The notes: generated by a model not told the origin, from the letters alone. A DNA stretch of 64,000 nucleotides from Neobacillus cucumis (GCF_023715505.1 NZ_JAMBOH010000016.1:62001-126000); one strand, 5' to 3'. Numbered from the stretch's first letter, positions 53,261 to 61,201 are shown. Made by a program: numbers and translations.

Positions 53261-54787
53261 TCACCCTTCGACATTGATAACGATTTCCTTCCCCCGTTTT
53301 TTCATCAAAAACGGAATGACTAACCAAAGAGCCGTTATGAGCAGAAAAACAAGTGAAATCGGGCGAGTAAAGAAAACTCCATAATCACCATTTGAAATCG
53401 TTAAAGCCCTTCGTAGATTATTCTCAACCATAGGCCCTAAAACAAGGCCAAGTACCAGCGGGGCAATCGGGTAATCATTTTTACTAAGGAAATATCCAAA
53501 AACTCCACATCCCAATAAAAGCAATAGATCATTGGTTGAGACTTGAACGGCATAGACACCAAAGATGGAGACAGCGATAATCATCGGAATTAAATATTTT
53601 TTTGGCGTTTGGATAATTTTCGCAAATACTTTTACTAGTGGGAGGTTGAGAATTAACAACATGATGTTTCCGATAAACATACTGGCAATCAATCCCCAGG
53701 CTACCTGCGGATGGTCTTCAAATAATAATGGGCCTGGCTGGACGTTATACATCATCAGTGCCCCCATTAATATAGCCGTTGTTCCAGAGCCAGGAATCCC
53801 TAAAGTTAATAGGGGAATCATAGCACCGCCTGAGGCTGCGTTATTAGCCGATTCCGGTGCAGCTACCCCTGCAATTGCTCCCGTTCCAAATTTAGAAGGG
53901 TTTTTAGATATTCTTTTCTCAAGTAAGTAGGAAAAGAACGAAGCAAGAGTTGCCCCGGCACCTGGTAAAATACCGACGAAAAAACCTAAGATGGAACCAC
54001 GGGCAATTGGGCCTGCTGATTCCTTAAATTCTTGTTTGGATGGAAGCAGATTATTAATCCTAGCAATCTCGCCATCTTCCTCATCCTTTTCCAAAATCGT
54101 TTTAAATACCTCGCCAAGTGCAAACAATCCAACGGCAATCGTTAAGAATTCAATTCCTTGAAAGAGCCATGGAATATTAAAAGTAAAGCGTGCAATTCCA
54201 GAAACAGTGTCGATCCCAATTGTTCCTAATAATAAGCCGCATATGGTCATAATTAATGCTTTAGTAACTGATTTACCAGCAAGGCCGCTGACAGCACCGA
54301 GCCCCAATAACATTAATGAAAAATATTCTGCAGGACCGAATTTAAGCGCAACGGTTGACAACGGTTTCGCTAATCCAATCAAAGCGATTAGGGTAACGAT
54401 TCCTGCCACAAAGGAACCAATCGCTGCAATCGATAAGGCACTTCCCGCTCTTCCTTTTTTCGCCATTTGATACCCATCCAGTGTAGTGACAACGGAGGAG
54501 GATTCCCCAGGAGTGTTTAATAGTATAGAAGTTGTTGAGCCACCATACATTGCCCCGTAGTAAACACCAGCTAATAAAATAATAGCACTAGTGGCCGCCT
54601 GTTCCGGCGGCAGACCACCTGTAATCGAGGCCGTAACGGGAATCAGCAGTGCCACCCCGCTCATCGGTCCAATTCCGGGGAGCACACCAACAGCTGTTCC
54701 AATTAAGACGCCAACAAAGGCAAATAAAATATTATACCAAACGAGCGCTGTACCAAATCCTTGCAATAAATAATCGAGTGTACTCAT
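53261..54787 (-). CDS. tctA: TctA, large membrane subunit of tripartite tricarboxylate transporter
   Basis: 508 residues with about 11-12 membrane segments. Family motifs: GVLPGIGPMSGVALLIP near residue 33, AGVYYGAMYGGSTTSILLNTPGE, and the second LPGAGATLASFFSY with GIPGSGTTAIL. It forms the channel for citrate-like or other carboxylates with the binding protein TctC. ATG follows AAGGGG. 34 bp from tctB. Confidence 0.94.
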   Translation of the reverse strand: MSTLDYLLQGFGTALVWYNILFAFVGVLIGTAVGVLPGIGPMSGVALLIPVTASITGGLPPEQAATSAIILLAGVYYGAMYGGSTTSILLNTPGESSSVVTTLDGYQMAKKGRAGSALSIAAIGSFVAGIVTLIALIGLAKPLSTVALKFGPAEYFSLMLLGLGAVSGLAGKSVTKALIMTICGLLLGTIGIDTVSGIARFTFNIPWLFQGIEFLTIAVGLFALGEVFKTILEKDEEDGEIARINNLLPSKQEFKESAGPIARGSILGFFVGILPGAGATLASFFSYLLEKRISKNPSKFGTGAIAGVAAPESANNAASGGAMIPLLTLGIPGSGTTAILMGALMMYNVQPGPLLFEDHPQVAWGLIASMFIGNIMLLILNLPLVKVFAKIIQTPKKYLIPMIIAVSIFGVYAVQVSTNDLLLLLGCGVFGYFLSKNDYPIAPLVLGLVLGPMVENNLRRALTISNGDYGVFFTRPISLVFLLITALWLVIPFLMKKRGKEIVINVEG

Positions 54788-54821
54788 GTTTGGACCCCTT
54801 TCTATAGTTTCTAGTTATAAT

Positions 54822-55274
54822 TTAAAACCAAATCGGCCAGCCTGGGAGTGTTCCCTTTAAGACATCTACAAATAAGAAATAGACGATTCCAGAGAAAGCA
54901 GCTGATATTATAATAGAAGAAAGCAGCTTTTTTTTCTCCATGGTTTGAAAGCAAACCACTAAGAAGAGAAAAGTGGTGATGACATATCCGACCGATTCCA
55001 GCGTTAAGATATAAACCAACGTAGCAATAAATATAATGAAGAAAGGCTTGTACTGTAGTTCCTCTTTCTTACTCTTGCTGCTCTGCTTTATGAATGTTTC
55101 ATAAAATAATCGGATACTAAGTAAAACAAGAAGAATACCGAGAATTAATGGAAAAATATCAGGACCGACTACACTTCCATAAGAAGAGCTCGAAATATGC
55201 TTGCTGCCAATAATAAATAGAACACCGACGGTTAAAAACAAAATAGATGCGAAGCGGTCAAATTTTATATCCAC
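54822..55274 (-). CDS. tctB: TctB, small membrane subunit
   Basis: 150 residues from GTG 55274 with AAGGAGGT at good spacing; an upstream in-frame start (55355) would extend into an intergenic repeat and is rejected. Four membrane segments, with the GPDIFPLILGILLVLLSIRLFYET segment typical of TctB. Needed for transport with TctA. The repeat upstream separates it from tctC. Confidence 0.9.
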   Translation of the reverse strand: MDIKFDRFASILFLTVGVLFIIGSKHISSSSYGSVVGPDIFPLILGILLVLLSIRLFYETFIKQSSKSKKEELQYKPFFIIFIATLVYILTLESVGYVITTFLFLVVCFQTMEKKKLLSSIIISAAFSGIVYFLFVDVLKGTLPGWPIWF

Positions 55275-55290
55275 TTGAATACCTCCTATA

Positions 55291-55441
55291 AGAAAAGCGT
55301 AAGCGCCTTGGTCAGGGAAAAAATGAACTACTTTTTTCCTAGCCTCGACAAGCATAAGACGAGCCGGCTGAAAGGTTGTTTTTTAACCTTTTGGACGGAT
55401 TGGCTGTAGACCATCGAGGGGCTAGGCGCTGGAGCTAGACA
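55291..55441. repeat. Second Bacillaceae intergenic repeat (about 150 bp)
   Basis: It begins AGAAAAGCGTAAGCGCCTTGG and ends GGGCTAGGCGCTGGAGCTAGAC, with the central AAGCATAAGACGAGCCGGCTGAAAGG block. Ends are partly complementary (AGCGCC / GGCGCT). From memory such units are common between genes in Bacillus and relatives. This copy has an extra segment GGAAAAAATGAACTACTTTTTTCC, itself an inverted repeat, near its left end. It sits inside the tct operon, between tctC and tctB, and is thus likely transcribed. Confidence 0.78.
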
Positions 55442-55511
55442 ATTCTCAAAGTCAAAAACTTTTATACTTATCCTTAAAATAGGGAGGAGATAATCCCCCT
55501 CCCCTTCCAGC

Positions 55512-56552
55512 TTACTTCTGCATCCCTAACGCAGTTAATAATTGTTGGACCTGTTTATCTTGTTCTGCTAAGAACTTTTTGAAGTCGGATCTGTTTTTAT
55601 ATTCTAATTCCCAGCCCTGTGTTTCTACTTCTTGTTTCCATTCAGGGGATTGAACTAATTTATCGATGGTCTTTTCCCAATAAGTCTTAGCTTCTTTGGA
55701 CATTTTTTCCGGACCAAAAATACCGCGCCAAATAGTAAACTCTGCATCAACACCTTGTTCTTTTGCAGTAGGGACATCCTTGAAATCTCCGCCTAGTCGT
55801 TCAGAGGCAGTTATCGCGAGTACTCGTACCTTTCCGGCTTTTAAGAACTCCTTCACACTTGATGCATCGGTACCAATTACATCAGCATTACCGCCAAGAA
55901 GTGCCGTAATCGCTTCACCACCCCCATCATAAGAAACATATTTAATTTTAGTAGGATCCACTCCGTATTTATAAGCCGGAAGGATTGAAATTAAATGGTC
56001 CATGGAACCTGGTGCGGAACCACCTGCAAATGTTAATTTAGAAGGATTCTTCTTAACTTCATCTAGCACGGATTTTAAATCCTTAAATTTAGAATCCTTT
56101 TTAACCACAATGGCCCCGAAATCTTTTGTCAGCTGGGCGAGCGGTGTGGTATTTTTGTATCCGTATGGACTGTTCCCCTCTTTTTTGAGATTGTTGATAA
56201 TAATTGGCGGTGAACTCACAAAGAGCATTTCATTATTTTCAGCCTGCTGTGTTGCATATTCGGCCATAAAGACTGCTCCGCCCCCGCCCGGCTTGTTCTC
56301 AACCGTCATAGGCTGTTTAACGAGTTTTGTTTCACTTAGTACCTTTGTAAAGGAACGGGCTGTTAGATCCCAACCACCTCCAGCACCAGACGGCGCAACC
56401 ACTGTGATTGCTTTTGTAGGATAATTGGTATTCTCCTCTTTCTTACCAGAATTCGAACCTGCTGTCTCTTTACTGCTGCTGCTACATGCACCCAAGCTTA
56501 ATGCCAAAGCACCTGCACACATTACTGCTGAGATTTTTTTAATAGAAAACAT
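55512..56552 (-). CDS. tctC: TctC, substrate-binding lipoprotein of tricarboxylate transporter
   Basis: 346 residues with lipoprotein signal LALSLGACSSSS (Cys near 23). Mature part is of the Bug/TctC family: TVVAPSGAGGGWDLTAR near the N-terminus, NKPGGGGAVFMAEYATQ, TFAGGSAPGSMDHL, and GVDAEFTIWRGIFGP. The ligand is a carboxylate bound without lysine or arginine salt bridges in this family; citrate is possible but not shown. ATG follows AAGGGGG. A cre-like site lies just upstream. Confidence 0.93.
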   Translation of the reverse strand: MFSIKKISAVMCAGALALSLGACSSSSKETAGSNSGKKEENTNYPTKAITVVAPSGAGGGWDLTARSFTKVLSETKLVKQPMTVENKPGGGGAVFMAEYATQQAENNEMLFVSSPPIIINNLKKEGNSPYGYKNTTPLAQLTKDFGAIVVKKDSKFKDLKSVLDEVKKNPSKLTFAGGSAPGSMDHLISILPAYKYGVDPTKIKYVSYDGGGEAITALLGGNADVIGTDASSVKEFLKAGKVRVLAITASERLGGDFKDVPTAKEQGVDAEFTIWRGIFGPEKMSKEAKTYWEKTIDKLVQSPEWKQEVETQGWELEYKNRSDFKKFLAEQDKQVQQLLTALGMQK

Positions 56553-56566
56553 TTCACATTCCCCCT

Positions 56567-56580
56567 TGTAAACGTTTTCT
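56567..56580. promoter_or_regulatory. cre-like site before tctC
   Basis: TGTAAACGTTTTCT matches the cre consensus except for the last base. It is 14 bp upstream of the tctC start, consistent with roadblock-type repression by CcpA. Confidence 0.65.
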
Positions 56581-56689
56581 TAATTTTACAAAATTTTCGA
56601 TTGTTTTAAATATTATATATTTAAGTCGCATTAAAAACTTAATCACCATTTTGTTCATAAAGTTCATGACTGAAAAATTCCAAAAAGAA

Positions 56690-56716
56690 TACCACCTAGT
56701 TTTTTCTCTAGTGGTA
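56690..56716. terminator. Bulged bidirectional terminator after the 37-codon ORF
   Basis: TACCACCTAG / CTAGTGGTA with a one-base bulge and an 8-base loop. T-rich tails occur on both strands. On the minus strand it lies 40 bp past the stop of the 37-codon ORF. Confidence 0.7.
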
Positions 56717-56755
56717 CTCTTTTTATTGTTTACTTATTGTCAAACTAGCTATATC

Positions 56756-56869
56756 CTATCGTCCCTGTTTTAAGAGATACTTGGATGTATTTTCTAAGAT
56801 TGCTAAACGGATCAGCTTCACTTTTATATCCTTACTCAGTGAAAGCCATTCAGGTGTACTAATTTTCAA
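56756..56869 (-). CDS. Putative 37-residue protein, unknown
   Basis: An ORF too short for routine calling. TTG 56869 is preceded by AAGGGGGAG at six bases, and the ORF ends at TAG 56756-56758, followed by a terminator hairpin. The product is MKISTPEWLSLSKDIKVK followed by LIRLAILENTSKYLLKQGR: basic, helical and amphipathic. I do not recognise a family. The combination of a strong ribosome binding site, ORF and terminator in order argues for a real small gene. Confidence 0.5.
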   Translation of the reverse strand: MKISTPEWLSLSKDIKVKLIRLAILENTSKYLLKQGR

Positions 56870-56882
56870 TTTATACTCCCCC

Positions 56883-57156
56883 TTAAGATTATTTTTCAAT
56901 TTTTTTGATTAATCCGGATGGGTTAATATAACGTTTTCGATACTTATGTTTTTCCCGAATGTCCGAATACTCTAACATAGTTTTCATTACCATTTTCTTT
57001 GAAATTTCAACATATTTTTCGATCTATATATTTGGTTCTAGTTAATGGAATCTTACTTTAAGACTAGTAGTTTATTACTAACTTTCAAAATTTTTGAAAT
57101 TGATAGTTTATTAGGTAAACGAAGTATGTTAGTATTTCTTTAATTAAATAACACTT
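56883..57156. other. Intergenic region, no gene seen
   Basis: AT-rich spacer between the 37-codon ORF and the M14 carboxypeptidase gene, probably carrying divergent promoters. It contains direct repeats TAGTTTATTA at 57068-57077 and 57104-57113, flanking the palindrome TTTCAAA-ATT-TTTGAAA (57083-57099). These could be regulator sites for the carboxypeptidase gene. Confidence 0.4.
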
Positions 57157-57170
57157 GGAGGGAATAAGTG

Positions 57171-58466
57171 ATGAAAAAGAAAAAGGTATTCGGATACATA
57201 CTATCAACCGGCATTTTAGCTGCTTCACTTGGATGCGGTTCCACGGCTGTTTTTGCAGAACCAACCACTACTCCTAATGGACCATGGGTACAGGACCAAC
57301 AGTACCCTTCCTTTGAAAGTTTAATGTCAAATGAGCAATTAGAGGCAAAATTAAAGCAGTTGGAACAATCTTCTAATGGAAAAATGAAACTTGAGCAATT
57401 TGGAACATCCAATGATGGCAATCCCCTTTACGTGGCAAAACTTGGTGATAATGATCCAAATAAGAAGCGGGTTCTAGTATATACACAAATACATGGTAAC
57501 GAACCGCTCGGCACAGAAGCAACAGTCGAGTTGATCCAAAAACTATCAACTGGAGGCAAGGAGGCTGATAATATATTGGACAAGGTCAATGTTTGGTTCG
57601 TCCCTCGTATTAATCCGGATGGTACAGCTAATCAATACGAAGGCAAGCCATTCCCTGTTAGATACTCACACCAAACCTGGAATCCAGAAGAATTAGGGCT
57701 GCCAGCAGGCACGATTGCTCCTTGGTATTACAATGCAGAAGGCAGTGAACGAGCGCAAAATAATGATGGTAAAGTGGTATACGGCATACCTGGGTTTGAC
57801 CTAAATCGTGATTTTAACCCAAATTATGATTTTAATATAAACGAAGAAATTAAAAAGAATCCGCAAAAAGTGGCAAATTTATTAAATAGCAGTGGTACAA
57901 ACAATGGTTCACAAGCATCATTCGTCTTTTCACCTGAAACACGTGCCTTAACAAAATTAGTAAAGGCATTTGATCCAGATGTGGCAATTGACCTTCACCA
58001 TCGCGGTTTTAATCAGTTATCAGAAGAGGATAACCGTTCTGTCTCTATTCAGCTTTTAGCTCTATTTACAACTAAACCATACATTGATCCTTTCAGTGGA
58101 AGGACATATAAAGTGGATTACAATGTAGAAACATTTAGCAAAAAAGTAAATGCAGTGGCCTATGAATCCTTGCAGCGAGGGAATTCTTCTTACGGAGCGA
58201 TTCAAAAATACCCTCAAGTGAATTACCCCGGTTCAGGGTTAGGAGCCATCCAGTTAAATGGCACTGCCACCATGTTAATTGAGATAAAGGGACAAACCCA
58301 GACATTGGGGCAAAAGCAAAATGGAATGTTAAAGGAAACAGCAAAAGTGCCTGTTATGGGTGTTCTGAATAGTTTAGCTGATGGTTCAATTGAGAATGCA
58401 GATCCGGCGGTTTATGATGCAATCCCAGATTATTCATTGCCAGTAAACGCTGGCGGGAATAAATAA
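57171..58466 (+). CDS. Secreted M14 family zinc carboxypeptidase
   Basis: 431 residues from ATG 57171, eight bases after GGAGGG; a GTG three bases earlier is the alternative. A signal peptide of about 29 residues ends AVFA. The M14 zinc site is H108 and E111 in YTQIHGNEPLGTE with the third His in AIDLHHRG; NPDGTANQYEG and DLNRDFNP carry substrate-binding residues, and the catalytic Glu is in MLIEIKGQT. It would trim peptides or peptidoglycan stems outside the cell. A nitrogen-scavenging role fits the guanidine genes downstream but is conjecture. It ends in a strong terminator. Confidence 0.9.
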   Translation: MKKKKVFGYILSTGILAASLGCGSTAVFAEPTTTPNGPWVQDQQYPSFESLMSNEQLEAKLKQLEQSSNGKMKLEQFGTSNDGNPLYVAKLGDNDPNKKRVLVYTQIHGNEPLGTEATVELIQKLSTGGKEADNILDKVNVWFVPRINPDGTANQYEGKPFPVRYSHQTWNPEELGLPAGTIAPWYYNAEGSERAQNNDGKVVYGIPGFDLNRDFNPNYDFNINEEIKKNPQKVANLLNSSGTNNGSQASFVFSPETRALTKLVKAFDPDVAIDLHHRGFNQLSEEDNRSVSIQLLALFTTKPYIDPFSGRTYKVDYNVETFSKKVNAVAYESLQRGNSSYGAIQKYPQVNYPGSGLGAIQLNGTATMLIEIKGQTQTLGQKQNGMLKETAKVPVMGVLNSLADGSIENADPAVYDAIPDYSLPVNAGGNK

Positions 58467-58477
58467 TAAATAAATGA

Positions 58478-58511
58478 TACAAGGGATGAGTTAAATAGCT
58501 CATCCCTTGTA
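58478..58511 (+). terminator. Terminator of the M14 peptidase gene
   Basis: TACAAGGGATGAG / CTCATCCCTTGTA, a 13-bp perfect stem with an 8-base loop, followed by CTTTTTTCC. Confidence 0.93.
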
Positions 58512-58580
58512 CTTTTTTCCAAAGATATATATATAGCCTCTATTTGGATAACTAACATTCATATCCTATTGCATTTTCCA

Positions 58581-58597
58581 TGTTAGGAAACCTAACA
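58581..58597. promoter_or_regulatory. TnrA/GlnR box upstream of the first guanidine riboswitch
   Basis: TGTTA-GGAAACC-TAACA is a perfect TGTNA-N7-TNACA site with fully symmetric arms. A TATACT -10 box lies at 58628-58633 with a poor -35, giving a predicted start near 58640. The box centre is then about -51, the geometry known for TnrA-activated promoters. Site seen directly; control inferred. Confidence 0.8.
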
Positions 58598-58685
58598 CAT
58601 TCAATGAAATCCTCTATTACCTCCTTTATACTTCAACGTATCAACCTAATAAAGGTTCTTCATTTTTAATTGAGGAACAAAAATT

Positions 58686-58812
58686 GCTTTCTAGGGTTCC
58701 GTTTAAACACGTTTTTAAAGCCTGGTCCGAGAGAGAGCGTACAGTTCAGCTGTATACACGGAGGGATAAAAGCCCGGGAGAATTTTAAATATAAAATTCT
58801 CCCGGGCTTTTT
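58686..58812 (+). promoter_or_regulatory. Guanidine-I (ykkC) riboswitch with expression-platform terminator, permease leader
   Basis: Conserved ykkC blocks occur in order: CTAGGGTTCCG (58691-58701), TGGTCCGAGAG (near 58723-58733), ACACGG (58756-58761) and GGATAAAAGCCCGGGAG. The last block doubles as the 5' arm of a 17-bp terminator stem (AGCCCGGGAG... / ...CTCCCGGGCT) ending in TTTTTCTTTTT by 58812. Ligand binding should hold that arm in the aptamer and permit transcription, an ON switch. The downstream gene set supports the guanidine class rather than the ppGpp or PRPP classes. Confidence 0.93.
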
Positions 58813-58842
58813 CTTTTTCAGAAAAAGGATGGAAAGGGATGG

Positions 58843-60201
58843 ATGAAAATGAATGAAAACCCAACACTTGTAAAATCACTGACACTGCACCAAGTTGTTT
58901 TTATGGGACTTGCTTGGATGACACCAATGATCTATTTCACTGTTTATGGAGTCGCCTCCCGGGCCGCCGGAGGAATGCTAGCAGCGGCTTATGTAACGGC
59001 TTTTATTGCTATCTTCTTTACGGCTTACAGCTATAGTCAAATGGTCAAGGCCTATCCAATCTCAGGTTCAGCCTATATTTATACGAAAAAGGCAGTCCAT
59101 CCTATTGCTGGCTATCTTGTTGGCTGGGCCCTTCTATTAGATTATATATTCTCACCAATCATTGCGATCCTCACCTTTGGGATATTCATGAATACCGAAT
59201 TCCCTTCTATTCCTGTTTTTGTTTGGATTATCGTGATGAATATTGTCCTTGCCATCGTCAACATTGTTGGCATAAAATCAGCGGCACGTGTGAGTGGTTT
59301 ATCTGTCCTTTTTCAAATAGCTTTCATCATTCTCTTTTGTATTTTAGTAGCAAAGGATATCATTACGGGTCAAGCAGACTCTAACTCTATTTTCTCTTTG
59401 GCACCTTTTTTTAACGACCAACTCTCCGTTGGCGGAGTTCTATCAGGCGCTGCACTTATCTGCTTCTGTTTCCTTGGTTTTGATGCTGTTACTACCATGG
59501 CTGAAGAGACCATCAAAGCCAAGAAAACGATACCTAAAGCCATTTACCTTATAGTCATAATTGCAGTGATTATGTATGTTGCTATATCCTATTTATCGCA
59601 AATTGCCTTTCCAGATTTCACTTTTACAAATCCGGATAATGCGGCATATAGCCTAGTTCATCTTGTTGGCGGCAACTTATTAAGCTCCATCTTTATTATG
59701 GTACTAATCGTAGCTACTTTTACACAGGGAGTCTCTTCTGTTACAAGTGTCAGCCGCTTCCTTTTTGCACTTGGGCGTGAATCCATTTTACCAAAAAAAT
59801 TATTTACGACCATTCATCCAAAATACAAAACACCTGTTTCCAACATAATCTTTGTTTCGGTAATATCGCTTTCCGCTGTGTTTATTAATCTGGATTCAGC
59901 TGTTCTATTTGTAAGTTTTGGTGCGTTAACTGCATTTACCTTTGTTAATCTTTCAGTCATCTTCCATTACTATATAAAGCAAAAAAGAAGGTCACCAAAA
60001 GAAACGTTTTTGTACCTAGTTTTCCCACTTGTTGGTGCTGCTTTCATCGGTTGGCTCCTTACCTTACTTGATAAAACCACTCTTATGATTGGATTGATTT
60101 GGGTAACGATTGGATTTGTTTACTTAATTATTAAAACAAAATGGGAGGCAGCAAGAACCAGAAAATACCCAATCTCAAATGTTAATCAAATAATAGATTA
60201 G
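58843..60201 (+). CDS. APC-family permease under guanidine riboswitch control (candidate guanidine importer)
   Basis: 452 residues, 12 predicted membrane segments. The amino acid-polyamine-organocation fold is shown by TLHQVVFMGLAWMTPM, YPISGSAYIYTKKAV, the unwound-helix region CFCFLGFDAVTTMAEET and SSVTSVSRFLFALGRESILPK. ATG 58843 has GAAAGGGAT upstream; ATG 58849 is in frame too. Riboswitch and TnrA-box control together with the adjacent guanidine-degradation genes suggest uptake of guanidine or a guanidino compound. Amino acid uptake is the fallback. Confidence 0.85.
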   Translation: MKMNENPTLVKSLTLHQVVFMGLAWMTPMIYFTVYGVASRAAGGMLAAAYVTAFIAIFFTAYSYSQMVKAYPISGSAYIYTKKAVHPIAGYLVGWALLLDYIFSPIIAILTFGIFMNTEFPSIPVFVWIIVMNIVLAIVNIVGIKSAARVSGLSVLFQIAFIILFCILVAKDIITGQADSNSIFSLAPFFNDQLSVGGVLSGAALICFCFLGFDAVTTMAEETIKAKKTIPKAIYLIVIIAVIMYVAISYLSQIAFPDFTFTNPDNAAYSLVHLVGGNLLSSIFIMVLIVATFTQGVSSVTSVSRFLFALGRESILPKKLFTTIHPKYKTPVSNIIFVSVISLSAVFINLDSAVLFVSFGALTAFTFVNLSVIFHYYIKQKRRSPKETFLYLVFPLVGAAFIGWLLTLLDKTTLMIGLIWVTIGFVYLIIKTKWEAARTRKYPISNVNQIID

Positions 60202-60210
60202 TAAAAACCA

Positions 60211-60248
60211 TGTTAGTAAATCTAACACAAATGTTGTTGGATCTGACA
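60211..60248. promoter_or_regulatory. Tandem TnrA/GlnR boxes before the second guanidine riboswitch
   Basis: The upstream box TGTTA-GTAAATC-TAACA (60211-60227) is a perfect TGTNA-N7-TNACA. The second, TGTTG-TTGGATC-TGACA (60232-60248), has one mismatch. Centres are 21 bp apart, two helical turns. A TATACT -10 at 60258-60263 gives a start near 60270, placing the first box at about -51 and the second over the -35. This fits activation by TnrA at the first and repression by GlnR at the second. Confidence 0.78.
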
Positions 60249-60310
60249 AACAAACGATATACTAAAACCATCTTAAATAAAGGTTTCCACAAGGGTTGGA
60301 GACAAAAAAG

Positions 60311-60440
60311 CTGTCTAGGGTTCCGTTTAAAGAAATATCTTTAAAGACTGGTCCGAGAGATAGCGTACAGTTTCTACTGTATACACGGAAGGATAAAAGC
60401 CTGGGAGATTTACTCTCTCGATGGTTTTTATCCTTTTTTA
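60311..60440 (+). promoter_or_regulatory. Second guanidine-I (ykkC) riboswitch, leader of the degradation operon
   Basis: CTAGGGTTCCG (60315-60325), ACTGGTCCGAGAGA (60347-60360), ACACGGAAGGATAAAAGCCT and GGGAG repeat the ykkC blocks in order. The 3' part GGATAAAAGCC (60391-60401) can pair with GGTTTTTATCC (60423-60433), followed by TTTTTTA, giving a terminator. It differs from the first copy by GCCTGGGAG instead of GCCCGGGAG and has a weaker terminator, so basal expression may be higher. Confidence 0.92.
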
Positions 60441-60463
60441 TTTATTCAAAGGAGGAAAATGAC

Positions 60464-61201
60464 ATGAACAGCATATCACCCGTTATTTCAAAAATCATCC
60501 CAGCAGGCGGAAAATGGTCAGGGCATATCAGTTGGGGAAAGCAGATCACTTTCACTGCACTTGAGGACAGTGCAAATGTTTCTCTGCTATTATATAACGC
60601 TAATGATCCTGCCGAACGTTACAATATGCCGGATACATTGAAAGCTCAGCACACTTCCCATCTCACGAAAGGGAATGTCCTTATGAGTGACAATGGCCGG
60701 GTACTAGCGAGCATCATTGAAGATTCGGTCGGCTGGCATGATACCATTACAGGTTATACGACTCGATCATTGACCAATCAAAAATATGGAATCACTACTT
60801 ATCAAATCGAACGAAATGACTATTACAGAAGCGGCGAAGAAAACTTTGCGGTTGAGCTTTTCCGAAATGGCTTGACCTCTAGAGATCTCTCCACTGTCGT
60901 TAATCTGTTTTCCAAAGTTTATTGCGATAATGAAGGTGATCTACATTATGTTACAAAGAACTGCAAAAAAGGTGACACGATCACGCTTCGAACAGAAATG
61001 GATGTGATTTTGGTATTATCCAATACACCCAATCCGCTGAACCCAAATCGTTCATACCCATCAGTACCAGTTCAATTCACGATTACTGAAGCTGAACCAA
61101 TGTCAGAAAATGATACCTGCTTAAACCATCGACCTGAAAACCGACGTGCTTTCGAAAATACATGGGAATACGTTCTATTATCCAAAGGAGGAATCCGCTA
61201 A
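60464..61201 (+). CDS. DUF1989 protein, carboxyguanidine deiminase-type subunit (urea-carboxylase-associated), Cys-poor paralogue
   Basis: 245 residues from ATG 60464, with AAAGGAGG at 60449-60456. A longer in-frame ORF begins inside the riboswitch (60296) and is rejected. DUF1989 pattern: VISKIIPAGGKWSGHISWGKQITFTALEDSANVSLLLYNA and SVGWHDTITGY. Proteins of this pair were long called urea carboxylase-associated proteins and are now known as a two-subunit carboxyguanidine deiminase (CgdAB). Compared with the next gene it lacks the cysteines at matching positions, so it may be non-catalytic or structural. Its stop overlaps the next start as TAATG. Confidence 0.88.
   Translation: MNSISPVISKIIPAGGKWSGHISWGKQITFTALEDSANVSLLLYNANDPAERYNMPDTLKAQHTSHLTKGNVLMSDNGRVLASIIEDSVGWHDTITGYTTRSLTNQKYGITTYQIERNDYYRSGEENFAVELFRNGLTSRDLSTVVNLFSKVYCDNEGDLHYVTKNCKKGDTITLRTEMDVILVLSNTPNPLNPNRSYPSVPVQFTITEAEPMSENDTCLNHRPENRRAFENTWEYVLLSKGGIR

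Noticed and set aside
55275..55355. Upstream start for tctB
   Set aside because: The extension is made of the intergenic repeat, while GTG 55274 has AAGGAGGT at ideal spacing.
58686..60440. ppGpp or PRPP subclass of ykkC RNA
   Set aside because: Those classes usually precede amino acid or purine synthesis genes; here the DUF1989 pair and the urea/guanidine carboxylase favour guanidine.
60296..60463. In-frame N-terminal extension of the first DUF1989 gene
   Set aside because: It runs through the riboswitch and its terminator; ATG 60464 has a strong AAAGGAGG and matches the family start.
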